This document shows, in pieces, positions 42,871 to 51,489 of a DNA stretch of 64,000 nucleotides. Every line of letters begins with the position of its first letter. Position 1 is the stretch's first letter. Source of the DNA: Oscillospiraceae bacterium (GTDB lineage: Bacteria; Bacillota; Clostridia; Oscillospirales; Ruminococcaceae); the NCBI GenBank assembly GCA_030533325.1, contig JAUNJJ010000001.1:1-64000 (forward strand), in the 5' to 3' direction. The notes under the pieces are model-generated. The model was not told where the DNA came from. It did not search any database and was given only the letters and a program-made list of their open reading frames with translations. The position numbers and the translations under genes are program-made.

Positions 42871-43872
42871 ATGAAAAAGATATGCAGCTTTATTTTAGCG
42901 GTTTTAATTACAGCGGGAACAGGTGCAACATCCGTTTCAGCCTTACCGATTGATATCGATGAAATTAAAACTATAAATAAAACATGGAAAAGTGATTCAG
43001 ACAAAAAATTCTGTGTATATGAAGACAAGTGTAATCTGTTCTGCAATGATAATAATAATTATTCTGCAGGGGAATATGCTGTTCTGTTAAATGAAAAATT
43101 TTTCCGTGAGGTCTATATTGTTCATAAAACTAATTCCAGTATTGTAATAAGGTTTGACGATATTTCATCATATGAGGAAATAGAAAGTGTAATTAACGAT
43201 GTACTGGCTTCAGAAGGCATTTCAGCAGATAAAATAAATATCAGTGAGCCTTACAATAATTATAAAATAAATATAAGTTCTGCTGATGATAATGATTATC
43301 TGATAAAAAAAGATATTGCGCAGAAACTTTGTGATGCTCTGACAGATAAAGACTTAATAGGATATTTCCTGTTCAATGATTCAGGATATATGGCTGATGA
43401 AACAGAGTTCACCAATGAACTGAGAATTCCTGTAAAAGAAGATGCAGAAAAAATAAAATCTGTTTTAAAGGAAAATGGTTTTAATAATGTTAAATTAACC
43501 TCCTGCTTTTCGGATGTATATTCTATGGAATGTGATAGTTCTGTAACAATATTACAGTATCTTGAAATTTGTGAGCTGATAAATTCAGAAGCACAGGCCA
43601 AACCAATATTTTTAGATTGTATGTCTGTACCGTTCGGCAATGACAAGTACCCAGGAGTTTTGTACATTAAAGACAGTCTCTCCGGTGATATCGACGGGGA
43701 CGGTGTGGTAAGCGTTTCGGATTTATCCGTACTTTCACTTATTCTCACTGGCGATAAAGACGGTAATGAATTTCAGAAAAAAGCAGCTGACGTTGACAAA
43801 GACGGAAAGGTAACACTCGCAGACCTTGCAAGAATGAGGCAGTATCTCTCAAAGATAATCGAAGCTTTCTGA
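42871..43872 (+). CDS. Secreted dockerin protein, cassette 3
   Basis: 333 residues. Signal peptide about 1-25 (TSVSA). A long unknown region follows (about 30-265), with two similar-looking halves around SYEEIESVINDVLASEGIS and EDAEKIKSVLKENGFNNVK. The dockerin has DIDGDGVVSVSDL and DVDKDGKVTLADL and the common tail ending IIEAF. Confidence 0.85.
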   Translation: MKKICSFILAVLITAGTGATSVSALPIDIDEIKTINKTWKSDSDKKFCVYEDKCNLFCNDNNNYSAGEYAVLLNEKFFREVYIVHKTNSSIVIRFDDISSYEEIESVINDVLASEGISADKINISEPYNNYKINISSADDNDYLIKKDIAQKLCDALTDKDLIGYFLFNDSGYMADETEFTNELRIPVKEDAEKIKSVLKENGFNNVKLTSCFSDVYSMECDSSVTILQYLEICELINSEAQAKPIFLDCMSVPFGNDKYPGVLYIKDSLSGDIDGDGVVSVSDLSVLSLILTGDKDGNEFQKKAADVDKDGKVTLADLARMRQYLSKIIEAF

Positions 43873-43927
43873 GCATAGAAAACATTTTTTAATTAAGCGT
43901 ATCCAAAATTTCTAATACTTTCTCTTA

Positions 43928-43943
43928 TGTTCCACGTGGAACA
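43928..43943. promoter_or_regulatory. parS: parS-like site 1
   Basis: TGTTCCACGTGGAACA, a perfect 16-bp palindrome matching the ParB/Spo0J consensus TGTTNCACGTGNAACA. Directly followed by a terminator hairpin. Confidence 0.85.
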
Positions 43944-43946
43944 CTA

Positions 43947-43995
43947 CAGCCCTATGATATGTAAAAAAACTGCAGATCATAGGGCTGTTTCTTAT
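43947..43995. terminator. Terminator next to parS 1
   Basis: ACAGCCCTATGAT / ATCATAGGGCTGT stem, then TTCTTAT. Confidence 0.8.
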
Positions 43996-44023
43996 ATAAA
44001 ATAATTTTTTTGTTTGCTATACA

Positions 44024-44512
44024 TTATCGGCAATTGTTTTGAGCGTTTTTGATATCTTTCAATAATTCTTCTTTTATCTTTAAAACGTTCGGCTGTGTTA
44101 TACCAAACCTGACACCACGGTTAATTAAACGAAGAATATTTTTTGCCTTTTGTTTTATGATTTTATTATCTTTCCAGATTAATAAATGCATTCCGTTTAT
44201 TGTGTATTCACGGCTGATGTACTCTTCTGTGACAGGAAAAATATCCTGAATAAGAAAAACATTTTCCCTGTTATTAACTTTTATAATATGTAGAATGTCA
44301 CATGGTTTTCGGGATGCTTCTTTTTTGGAAACAATATCTCTGTATTTATCAGCCCTGCTTGACAAAGGAATAACCCAGAATAAATCTTCGTAGTTTGGGT
44401 CTTTCATGCAAAAATAATGTGGACGATTTCCGTCTTTGTTTCCTTTTAAATAAGGATCATTAAACCTTTCAAAGAAACTGTCTTTTATTATATAACATCC
44501 GTTTTCTTTCAT
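44024..44512 (-). CDS. Type III toxin, ToxN/AbiQ/CptN family
   Basis: 162 residues. The core PYLKGNKDGNRPHYF, then FWVIPLSSRADKYRDIV and the hydrophobic FLIQDIFPVTEEYI, is the ToxN-like fold of type III endoribonuclease toxins. Start behind GTGAGGT. Upstream on the same strand are a terminator and two 45-nt repeats, exactly the antitoxin RNA - terminator - toxin order of these loci. The RNA would be cut by and bind the toxin; phage defence is a known role of the family. Confidence 0.87.
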   Translation of the reverse strand: MKENGCYIIKDSFFERFNDPYLKGNKDGNRPHYFCMKDPNYEDLFWVIPLSSRADKYRDIVSKKEASRKPCDILHIIKVNNRENVFLIQDIFPVTEEYISREYTINGMHLLIWKDNKIIKQKAKNILRLINRGVRFGITQPNVLKIKEELLKDIKNAQNNCR

Positions 44513-44521
44513 AATACCTCA

Positions 44522-44664
44522 CAAAAAAATCCTCTTACACCAAAACAATGCAAGAGGAAACTTACAAACCTGTTATTTATAATCGCATACAGGTCAGCGA
44601 TAAAACTTACAAACCTGTCATTTATAATCGCCTACAGGTTGGCGGTAAAAGGAACATCGTCCTA
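44522..44664 (-). ncRNA. Type III antitoxin RNA (two 45-nt pseudoknot repeats)
   Basis: The minus-strand transcript should begin near 44663, contain the repeats 44606-44650 and 44561-44605, and end at a CCTCTT/AAGAGG hairpin with a T7 run (44524-44557). Each repeat can form an H-type pseudoknot: CGC(C) pairs with (G)GCG, and the loop ACCTGT pairs with the downstream ACAGGT. The repeats differ at about five positions without breaking the second stem. Confidence 0.85.
44561..44650 (-). repeat. Tandem 45-nt repeats of the antitoxin RNA
   Basis: Two units, 44561-44605 and 44606-44650, sharing CTTACAAACCTGT, ATTTATAATCGC and TACAGGT. Confidence 0.9.
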
Positions 44665-44669
44665 TTGTT

Positions 44670-44698
44670 ATTGTACTATGCTTCAGTTAATTTGTCAA
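44670..44698 (-). promoter_or_regulatory. Promoter of the type III locus
   Basis: Minus strand: TTGACA (44698-44693), 17-bp spacer, TACAAT (44675-44670). Confidence 0.85.
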
Positions 44699-44892
44699 TA
44701 GTTTTTACTAACAAAACTCATTAAGTTTTTTATTGACTTTTTATCAGCGCCATAGTATCAGGTAAGAAATATGCTGGTCAATACTGTAATATGTTGATTT
44801 CAATCAACGTGCAACCGCATAGCTGAAAAAAATTTTTTTCAAATCTGTGTAACGAAAACGCTCTGAAACCGATATATAAATAAAGGGAGGGA

Positions 44893-45147
44893 GTGAGGCG
44901 AAATGATGGACTGGCTGTATATGCATTTTCGGAAAAAACAAAAAAATCATTTTTGCTTCAGAGCATTTCATGGCTTGGAATTTATCTTGCAGCAACGGTA
45001 ATTTCTGTGCTTTCAGTTATGTCAGATTTGAAAACACTTACGTGCAGAACAGTAGCAGGATTCACAGTGCTTACTGTGGAATTTCTGATTATTAATCTGA
45101 CAGCAAAGATAAGGGAAAAAGTAAAATGTGCAGAACAGATAAAATAA
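44893..45147 (+). CDS. Small two-helix membrane protein
   Basis: 84 residues from GTG, close behind AAAGGGAGG. A charged start (MRRNDGLAVYAFSEKTKKS) is followed by two hydrophobic segments (WLGIYLAATVISVLSVM; TVAGFTVLTVEFLIINL) and a basic end. No family recognised. The very short SD-start distance makes the exact start uncertain. It ends 6 bp before parS site 2. Confidence 0.5.
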   Translation: MRRNDGLAVYAFSEKTKKSFLLQSISWLGIYLAATVISVLSVMSDLKTLTCRTVAGFTVLTVEFLIINLTAKIREKVKCAEQIK

Positions 45148-45153
45148 ATTCAA

Positions 45154-45169
45154 TGTTCCACGTGGAACA
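45154..45169. promoter_or_regulatory. parS: parS-like site 2
   Basis: TGTTCCACGTGGAACA, identical to site 1, followed directly by the terminator at 45170. Confidence 0.85.
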
Positions 45170-45214
45170 AAAACAGCGTCCGTATTTTTATGTGTACGGC
45201 CGCTGTTTTTTATT
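45170..45214. terminator. Terminator next to parS 2
   Basis: AAACAGCG(T)CCGTA / TACGGCCGCTGTTTTT. The same 40-bp sequence follows parS 3. Confidence 0.8.
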
Positions 45215-45226
45215 CGGTTTCTGTTA

Positions 45227-45541
45227 TTACAGATAATGTTTTATTAGTTCATTATCTTCAAGTGCTGCTTCCAGTATTCTGCTTAACACAGAAGTATATC
45301 CTTTACCCAGTGATTGTGCTTTCTGCAAAGCCTGAGGAGACAGTCTTATTGATACAGTCTGCTTTGTCTGTCTTTCTCTTCTTTTTTCTCTTGCAATCGC
45401 AGCATATTTTATAATCTGTTCATCTGTAAGTTCGGGACAATCTTCGTCCGGAACTGCTGGTGCAGTTTCAAGTTCTTTAAGCATTTTTTCCTGTTCAGTT
45501 GTAAGCCCTTGGCTGAAATCAATAGTCCTGGTAACCATCAT
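45227..45541 (-). CDS. BrnA/CopG-like antitoxin, without toxin partner
   Basis: 104 residues from the double ATG at 45541 (GGAAGA SD). The N-terminal half is acidic. The C-terminal TVSIRLSPQALQKAQSLGKGYTSVLSRILE is a ribbon-helix-helix-like BrnA/antitoxin domain. BrnT normally lies upstream, but the 280 bp upstream hold no such gene, so it is an orphan and may act as a repressor. Confidence 0.75.
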   Translation of the reverse strand: MMVTRTIDFSQGLTTEQEKMLKELETAPAVPDEDCPELTDEQIIKYAAIAREKRRERQTKQTVSIRLSPQALQKAQSLGKGYTSVLSRILEAALEDNELIKHYL

Positions 45542-45670
45542 AATACATCTTCCTTTCAAATACATTATACCCTATTGCAATTTAAAATGCAATACATTTA
45601 GAAACACATTTTGAGATTTCATATTATGAGAAAAAAATGATTTTTTTGAAATCTATGTAACTAAATTCAA

Positions 45671-45686
45671 CGTTCCACGTGGAACA
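45671..45686. promoter_or_regulatory. parS: parS-like site 3
   Basis: CGTTCCACGTGGAACA, one base from sites 1 and 2. The flank AACA-AAAACAGCGTCCGT is shared with site 2. Confidence 0.8.
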
Positions 45687-45732
45687 AAAACAGCGTCCGT
45701 ATTTTTATGTGTACGGCCGCTGTTTTTTTATA
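45687..45732. terminator. Terminator next to parS 3
   Basis: Copy of the hairpin at 45170-45214, ending in TTTTTTT. Confidence 0.8.
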
Positions 45733-45815
45733 AACATCATGAAAAATAATTGCTCTTATATAATTTATATGGTATAATTATCTTTGTATCAAAAAATATA
45801 CAGGGGAGGATTTTA

Positions 45816-47186
45816 TTGAAAAAGAAAAACAAATCACTAAAGGAGTTTGTAAGTTCCGGAGGAATGTCCTATCCTAAGATAGTCGGACTCGGATTTCTGG
45901 CAGTTATTCTTATCGGAACATTTCTTCTGATGCTTCCGGTTTCAAACAGAAACGGCCTTTCTCCGCCGTTTGTTGATGCATTTTTTACAGCTGTTTCAGC
46001 TACCTGTGTAACAGGGCTTGTTGTTTTCGATACATACCAGCACTGGACGCTGTTCGGCCAGATAGTCATTATCACGCTTATACAGATAGGTGGTCTTGGC
46101 TTTATGACGGTTATAACCATGTTTTCAATCCTTGTAAAGCGAAAGATAGGTCTGCGTGAGCGAAGTTTCCTGCAGGAGAGTGTAAATCAGCAGCAGCTTA
46201 AGGGAATAGTCCGCATGATGAGCATGATAGTAAAGGGAACTCTTCTGTTTGAGCTTTCCGGAGCGGCACTGCTTGCCATAAGATTTATTCCGAAGATGGG
46301 TCTGGCAGAAGGTATCTACAATTCAGTTTTCCTGTCAGTTTCGGCATTCTGCAATGCCGGATTTGACCTGAACGGAAAGTACGGTGAGTATTCTTCACTG
46401 GTGGAATTTCATGATGATACTCTGGTGCTTGTAACGCTTATATTCCTTATTCTGATTGGCAGTATAGGATTTTTCGTGTGGTATGATATCAGGGAAAAAG
46501 GTCTGAAATTCAGGCGGTACAGCCTTCATACCAAACTTGCGCTTACAATTACACTTGGTCTGACATTTGCCGGAGCAATAGCTTTTCTTATACTTGAAAA
46601 AGATGATACCTTAAGCGGTATGGGCACCGGCGAACGTATTCTTTCATCATTTTTTCTGTCTGTTTCACCGCGAACGGCGGGATTTAATTCAGTTGATCTG
46701 GCTGAGCTTTCGCCGGCTTCAAAGCTTATTCATCTTATCTATATGTTTATAGGCGGAAATCCGGGTTCAACTGCCGGTGGTGCAAAGACAACCACGGTTG
46801 CGGTGCTGTTTATTTCAGCATGGTGCAGTCTGAGAAACTATGATGATACAAATATTTTTGAAAGAAGACTTGAGAGTGATATTCTTAAAAAGGCTGTTAC
46901 GATTATAGTTGTAAACCTTTCACTTATAATGCTTTCAACTGTAGTTATTTCTGCACTGCAGAGAGAGCTGGCGATGGGAGATATCGCATTTGAAACATTT
47001 TCTGCATTAAATACAGTAGGTATGACAACCGGCATAACAAGAGATTTTAATACTTTATCAAAGCTGATAATTGCATTTCTCATGTACTGCGGAAGAGTCG
47101 GAAGTGTTTCATTTGTCCTTGTATTTGCAGAAAACAGGAAATATTCTGAAGTAAAGAATCCGATTGAAAAAATCAGTATCGGATAG
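45816..47186 (+). CDS. ktrB: Potassium uptake channel subunit KtrB/TrkH
   Basis: 456 residues from the TTG at 45816, which has GGGGAGG upstream; the earlier frame lacks an SD. It is a multi-helix TrkH-family protein with the selectivity-filter repeats SATCVTGL, SAFCNAGFD, SPRTAGFN and ALNTVGMTTG. Its partner KtrA follows after 14 bp. Na+- or H+-coupled or channel-like K+ uptake across the cell membrane. Confidence 0.95.
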   Translation: MKKKNKSLKEFVSSGGMSYPKIVGLGFLAVILIGTFLLMLPVSNRNGLSPPFVDAFFTAVSATCVTGLVVFDTYQHWTLFGQIVIITLIQIGGLGFMTVITMFSILVKRKIGLRERSFLQESVNQQQLKGIVRMMSMIVKGTLLFELSGAALLAIRFIPKMGLAEGIYNSVFLSVSAFCNAGFDLNGKYGEYSSLVEFHDDTLVLVTLIFLILIGSIGFFVWYDIREKGLKFRRYSLHTKLALTITLGLTFAGAIAFLILEKDDTLSGMGTGERILSSFFLSVSPRTAGFNSVDLAELSPASKLIHLIYMFIGGNPGSTAGGAKTTTVAVLFISAWCSLRNYDDTNIFERRLESDILKKAVTIIVVNLSLIMLSTVVISALQRELAMGDIAFETFSALNTVGMTTGITRDFNTLSKLIIAFLMYCGRVGSVSFVLVFAENRKYSEVKNPIEKISIG

Positions 47187-47200
47187 AAGGGGAGAGTAAA

Positions 47201-47857
47201 ATGAGTAAATCAGTTCTTGTTATCGGACTCGGACGTTTCGGAAAGTACATTACCCGAAAGTTTAACGAGCTCGGTGATGAAGTAATGGCTATAGATATCG
47301 ATGAGGAAAAGGTTCACGATATAATGCCTTATGTTGTAAATGCCAAGATTGCAAACTGCAGCAGAGAAGAAACCCTGAGGTCGCTTGGCGTAGGAAACTT
47401 TGACCTGTGTTTCGTATGCATAGGAAAGAATTTTCAGAGCAGTCTGGAGATAACCTGTCTGCTTAAGGACCTCGGCGCAAAAAAGGTTATAAGCAAGGCG
47501 AGCGATGAGTTCCATGCAAAATTTCTCAAGAGAAACGGTGCGGACGAGGTTGTTTTCCCGGAAAAATACAGTGCAGAAAAATCGGCTACAAAGTACAGCT
47601 CCAATCATATAATTGATTACATAGAAATATCAGACAAGGTTGCAATCTACGAAATACCGGTTGTTCCTTCATGGGTAGACAAGAGCATAATCGAACTCGA
47701 CATCAGAAAGAAACACAGGATAAATATACTTGCTGTTAAGAATAACGGAAGAGTAAGATCACTCCCGGATGCAGATTATGTGTTTAATGTTAATGATCAG
47801 ATGATTGTTATGGGTGAATCGGATGATGTGGAGAAACTGCTTAATAAAATAAAATAA
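47201..47857 (+). CDS. ktrA: Potassium uptake regulatory subunit KtrA/TrkA
   Basis: 218 residues. RCK_N nucleotide-binding domain with VIGLGRFGKYITRKFNELGDE and DIDEEKV, and a TrkA_C ligand domain at about 135-218. It gates KtrB in response to ATP/ADP or c-di-AMP. AGGGGAG SD. A terminator follows immediately. Confidence 0.95.
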   Translation: MSKSVLVIGLGRFGKYITRKFNELGDEVMAIDIDEEKVHDIMPYVVNAKIANCSREETLRSLGVGNFDLCFVCIGKNFQSSLEITCLLKDLGAKKVISKASDEFHAKFLKRNGADEVVFPEKYSAEKSATKYSSNHIIDYIEISDKVAIYEIPVVPSWVDKSIIELDIRKKHRINILAVKNNGRVRSLPDADYVFNVNDQMIVMGESDDVEKLLNKIK

Positions 47858-47897
47858 AAAAATATCGCATAACTAAAAGTTATGCGATATTTTTTTC
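47858..47897. terminator. Bidirectional terminator between ktrA and proS
   Basis: AAATATCGCATAACT / AGTTATGCGATATTT, a 15-bp perfect stem with A and T runs. Confidence 0.9.
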
Positions 47898-47909
47898 AAT
47901 TAATCAGAA

Positions 47910-49358
47910 TTAATAAGCCTTACCCCAGTAAACCAGATGCTTAGCCGGTTTGCCGCAGCATACACATACGTCTGAAATCTGTTCCTGCTTCAGTGGAATA
48001 CATCTTGAACCTACGCCTGTCTTTTCCTTGACTTCATCTTCACAGGCCTCTTCTCCGCACCACATAGCCTTTACAAAACCGTCGCCTTTTTCTTCGAGTG
48101 CTTTGATGATTTCGTCCATGTTTTTGCATGAGTATGTCTTGTTTTCTCTGTTTGCAAGTGCCTTTGCATACAGACCGTCATGTACTTCCTGAAGCTTCTT
48201 CTGAACTTCTTCAGCAAGGTTGTCAAGGCTTACTACTGTCTTTTCACCGTTGTGACGTGTTACGAGTACACACTGGTTGTTTTCAATATCCTTAGGACCG
48301 ATTTCGAGTCTTACAGGAACACCCTTCATTTCATACTCTGCAAACTTCCAGCCTGCAGAGTTGTCAGAGTCATCAAGCTTAACTCTGATTCCGGAAGCTT
48401 TGAGTTCTTCAGCAAGTGCAGAAGCTTTGTCGAGTACGCCTTCCTTGTGCATAGCAATCGGTATGATAACGAGCTGTACAGGAGCAACAGCCGGCGGGAG
48501 AACAAGACCGTTGTTGTCACCGTGAGTCATGATGATTGCACCGATAAGACGTGTTGTAACGCCCCAGGATGTCTGGTGAGGATAAACCTTTTTGTTTTCC
48601 CTGTCTGTGTATTCGATGTCAAATGCCTTTGCAAATCCGTCACCGAAGTAGTGTGATGTGCCAGCCTGAAGAGCCTTGCCGTCGTGCATAAGAGCCTCGA
48701 TAGCATATGTTGAAACAGCACCTGCAAACTTGTCGCTTTCCGTTTTCTTACCCTGAATTACCGGCATAGCGAGAGCCTTTTCACAGAATTCTGTGTATAC
48801 ATTAAGCATTTTTTCTGTTTCTTCAATAGCTTCTTCAGCAGTTGCATGAATAGTATGACCTTCCTGCCAGAGAAATTCTCTTGAACGGAGGAAAGGACGT
48901 GTTGTTTTTTCCCATCTTACAACGCTTACCCACTGGTTGTAGAGCTTTGGAAGATCTCTGTATGAGTGAATGATGTTTGAGTAGTGTTCACAGAAGAGAG
49001 TTTCAGATGTAGGACGCACGCAGAGCCTGTCCTCAAGTTTTTCGCTTCCGCCGTGTGTTACCCAGGCAACTTCAGGAGCAAAACCTTCAACGTGGTCCTT
49101 TTCCTTCTGGAGAAGGCTCTCAGGGATAAACATTGGCATGCATACATTTTCGTGTCCTGTTTCCTTGAACATTCCGTCAAGGATTTTCTGGACGTTTTCC
49201 CAGATAGCATATCCGTAAGGTCGGATTACCATGCAGCCCTTAACGCTTGTGTATTCGATAAGTTCAGCTTTCTTTACGATATCTGTGTACCATTTTGCGA
49301 AATCTTCTTCCATGGAAGTGATGGCTTCAACCATCTTTTTATTATTGTTCTTTGCCAT
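47910..49358 (-). CDS. proS: Prolyl-tRNA synthetase, archaeal/eukaryal type
   Basis: 482 residues, the compact class without the bacterial editing insertion. Class II motifs: MPMFIPESL, the motif 2 region [16 protein letters not shown], and motif 3 around [19 protein letters not shown]. The anticodon-binding domain is followed by a C-terminal zinc-type domain ([18 protein letters not shown]) ending in Tyr, as in archaeal enzymes. No T-box leader is apparent upstream. Confidence 0.96.
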   Translation of the reverse strand: MAKNNNKKMVEAITSMEEDFAKWYTDIVKKAELIEYTSVKGCMVIRPYGYAIWENVQKILDGMFKETGHENVCMPMFIPESLLQKEKDHVEGFAPEVAWVTHGGSEKLEDRLCVRPTSETLFCEHYSNIIHSYRDLPKLYNQWVSVVRWEKTTRPFLRSREFLWQEGHTIHATAEEAIEETEKMLNVYTEFCEKALAMPVIQGKKTESDKFAGAVSTYAIEALMHDGKALQAGTSHYFGDGFAKAFDIEYTDRENKKVYPHQTSWGVTTRLIGAIIMTHGDNNGLVLPPAVAPVQLVIIPIAMHKEGVLDKASALAEELKASGIRVKLDDSDNSAGWKFAEYEMKGVPVRLEIGPKDIENNQCVLVTRHNGEKTVVSLDNLAEEVQKKLQEVHDGLYAKALANRENKTYSCKNMDEIIKALEEKGDGFVKAMWCGEEACEDEVKEKTGVGSRCIPLKQEQISDVCVCCGKPAKHLVYWGKAY

Positions 49359-49361
49359 GCA

Positions 49362-49682
49362 TTAGTCCTCATTTCTGCTGTTGTGATTTTTTTCCATTTC
49401 CTTTATTTCAGGAAATAATGTTTTTTCAGGTTTTTCATCATCAGGGGATGGTTCGAAAACGCTTCTTACCTGATAAATTCTTTCATCTTCCGCAGGCTTT
49501 GTCTTTTTTGATTTTTCTGATGCCTTGTCTATTTTTGCAGCCACTTTTGGAGTAAGAACTGCAATCAGATAAATAAGAAGGAGCACCAGGAGCATTTTGC
49601 CTAAAAACAAAAAAGAAATGGTTACGGAAAAATCATTTCCGGTTTCTATTGTAAACACCTCGAATCCGATAAAAGCATACAC
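49362..49682 (-). CDS. Small membrane-anchored protein upstream of proS
   Basis: 106 residues if the GTG at 49682 is used; a GTG about nine codons later is an alternative, and neither has a strong SD. One membrane helix (FLFLGKMLLVLLLIYLIAVLT), then a Lys/Glu/Pro-rich tail. Three base pairs separate it from proS, suggesting co-transcription. No family recognised. Confidence 0.6.
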   Translation of the reverse strand: MYAFIGFEVFTIETGNDFSVTISFLFLGKMLLVLLLIYLIAVLTPKVAAKIDKASEKSKKTKPAEDERIYQVRSVFEPSPDDEKPEKTLFPEIKEMEKNHNSRNED

Positions 49683-49739
49683 ATTAATTATACCATATTA
49701 TATAAGAAAATCAAGAAGAGTTTTGGAGTAAAAAAGAGA

Positions 49740-49774
49740 AATTCCCCGGTAGGCTAAATGTACCGGGGAATCTT
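49740..49774. terminator. Hairpin ATTCCCCGGTA / TACCGGGGAAT
   Basis: Eleven perfect pairs followed by CTTATA; no gene end is close on the left, so the transcript it ends is unclear. Confidence 0.6.
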
Positions 49775-50400
49775 ATAGAGGGATGTTATAACAATAAAAC
49801 GAAATGTCAAAAAATATAAGATAGAACAATATCAAATATGGTTTTGTGTATTTCTCATAAAGCTTCAGTATGGTCTTTTGTATACATTATAGCATTTCAA
49901 AAAAAAATTATCAATAGAAAATCAATAAATAGTCATAATACACAAATTTCACTTTCATATTTATATATTATAACAGTGGGGTGGTGTGAAAATAAATCCT
50001 GCCAGGAAAGTGAAAAGCCGGCATTCAGGAGAATACCGGCTTTTCGGGTTAGGATTGTATGTGTAAAGTTAAATGAAAATATCAATATAAAAATATATGA
50101 AGCTCGTTTTGCTGTTTCTTTCCTTAGCTTCTGTAAATATAATAGCATATCCGGAGCCATAAGTCAAATAGTTTAAATGGAATAGGAGATATAGACAAAT
50201 TTATATAGATAATCAAATCATATAATGTAGACAAATAATATTATTGTATTTTATCTGTATTGCATTATATGAGAGGAAATTAATTCAAAAATCTCCGTAT
50301 ATAACAATATTATTCCATAAATATTTGTATTGTTTTTTAAAATTTGTTACATACAACTTTATTCTTCTGTTTAAAACAGGAGAAATTCCTTCTGTTTTTC
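49775..50400. other. A/T-rich intergenic region with one hairpin
   Basis: No convincing gene in 620 bp. A strong hairpin AAAAGCCGGCATTC / GAATACCGGCTTTT lies at 50011-50047. Short frames on both strands lack SDs and look like chance. Confidence 0.5.
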
Positions 50401-50429
50401 TTGAAAACATACTAAACCTATGTTATAAT
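50401..50429 (+). promoter_or_regulatory. Promoter of the Rrf2 gene
   Basis: TTGAAA (50401-50406), 17-bp spacer, TATAAT (50424-50429). An A/T-rich stretch follows where self-repression by the Rrf2 protein would be expected. Confidence 0.65.
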
Positions 50430-50469
50430 GGTAGTATATTATATATCAGATGTACAAGGGGAGAAGAAT

Positions 50470-50901
50470 ATGAAGATTTCAACTAAAGGAAGATATGCTC
50501 TTCGACTGATTATTGATCTGGCACAAAATAAAGAGAATGGATATGTTACGCTGAGGGATATTGCAGAGCGGCAGGACATTTCAAAAAAATACCTTGAGCA
50601 GATTGTACCTATGCTTAACAAGTCAGGGCTTCTCAAAACCAACAGAGGATATCAGGGCGGATACATGCTTGCAAAATCTGCTGACAAATACACTGTTGGT
50701 GAGATTCTTCGTGTTACAGAGGGGAATCTCGCTCCGGTGTCCTGTCTTGAACATGAAGAAAACGAATGCGAAAGAGCCGGCGAATGTAAAACACTTTTTG
50801 TGTGGACCGGATTACACAAGGTTATAACCGAATATCTTGACGGGATAACTGTACAGGATATTATTGATAGGACCAGTAGCCCGGATGATTACTGTATATA
50901 A
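50470..50901 (+). CDS. Rrf2-family regulator (IscR/CymR-like)
   Basis: 143 residues from the ATG at 50470 (AGGGGAGAAG SD). The winged-helix N-terminus starts MKISTKGRYALRLIIDLAQ and contains QDISKKYLEQIVPMLNKSGL. Three cysteines (Cys92, Cys100, Cys106; SCLEHEENECERAGECKT) correspond to the cluster-binding cysteines of IscR, so a Fe-S sensor is likely, although CymR-type cysteine control is possible. No isc/suf or cys gene is adjacent. Confidence 0.9.
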   Translation: MKISTKGRYALRLIIDLAQNKENGYVTLRDIAERQDISKKYLEQIVPMLNKSGLLKTNRGYQGGYMLAKSADKYTVGEILRVTEGNLAPVSCLEHEENECERAGECKTLFVWTGLHKVITEYLDGITVQDIIDRTSSPDDYCI

Positions 50902-50923
50902 CAGCACAAAGTATTGAACAAAA

Positions 50924-50956
50924 TATGAGCCGTATCCGGTAAAGGATACGGCTCAT
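50924..50956. terminator. Terminator between the Rrf2 gene and luxS
   Basis: ATGAGCCGTATCC / GGATACGGCTCAT, then ATTGTTTTTTT. Confidence 0.9.
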
Positions 50957-50965
50957 ATTGTTTTT

Positions 50966-51427
50966 TTAGTCTTTGTAGTTCATATCGTTTTCTGTAACAT
51001 CCCTCAGAGCTTCGTTGTATTCTGCTGCATCTTTTTTAGCTGCCTCAAGATCATGCTCAAGATAGTTTCCGCATTCAGCCTTTGATGAGCCGGGAATTTC
51101 ACCTGAAAAATCTGCTATAAACAGAAAAGATTTTTTTACAAGTTCCAGTACATCGGCTTTTGATACACAGTCTCTTACGATAAGATAAAAACCACTTCTG
51201 CATCCCATAGGACCGGCATAGATGATGCTGTCTGAGTATTCGGAATTTCGTACATACGTTGCAAGCAGATGTTCAATAGTGTGAAGTGATTTCGGAGAAA
51301 TAAAGCTTCCGTTGTTTGGTTTTTTCATTCTCAGGTCATATGTTACTGCGTCTCCGTCAATGCGTGAAATATAGACTCCTTTTTCAAGTGTGTCGTGGTT
51401 AACTGTAAAACTTGCGATTTTTTTCAT
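50966..51427 (-). CDS. luxS: S-ribosylhomocysteine lyase LuxS
   Basis: 153 residues. Metal motif HTIEHLLAT (His49, Glu52, His53), catalytic Cys in MGCRSGFY and the distal metal Cys in AECGNYLEHDL. It splits S-ribosylhomocysteine into homocysteine and DPD, the autoinducer-2 precursor, in the activated methyl cycle. AAAGGAG SD. Single gene. Confidence 0.96.
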   Translation of the reverse strand: MKKIASFTVNHDTLEKGVYISRIDGDAVTYDLRMKKPNNGSFISPKSLHTIEHLLATYVRNSEYSDSIIYAGPMGCRSGFYLIVRDCVSKADVLELVKKSFLFIADFSGEIPGSSKAECGNYLEHDLEAAKKDAAEYNEALRDVTENDMNYKD

Positions 51428-51448
51428 TTGATTTGCTCCTTTATAATA

Positions 51449-51489
51449 AGCCGGAAGTTAACTACAGAAGCATCAGACTCCCGGCTTTA
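51449..51489 (-). terminator. Terminator of the phosphoesterase gene
   Basis: AAAGCCGGGAGT / ACTTCCGGCTT stem on the minus strand between the phosphoesterase stop and luxS. Confidence 0.6.

Noticed and set aside
47950..49418. Several plus-strand frames over proS
   Set aside because: They are antisense to a complete, clearly recognised synthetase and have no SDs.
49838..50176. Frames on both strands between the proS region and the Rrf2 gene
   Set aside because: No SD, and they run through a terminator-like hairpin at 50011-50047.
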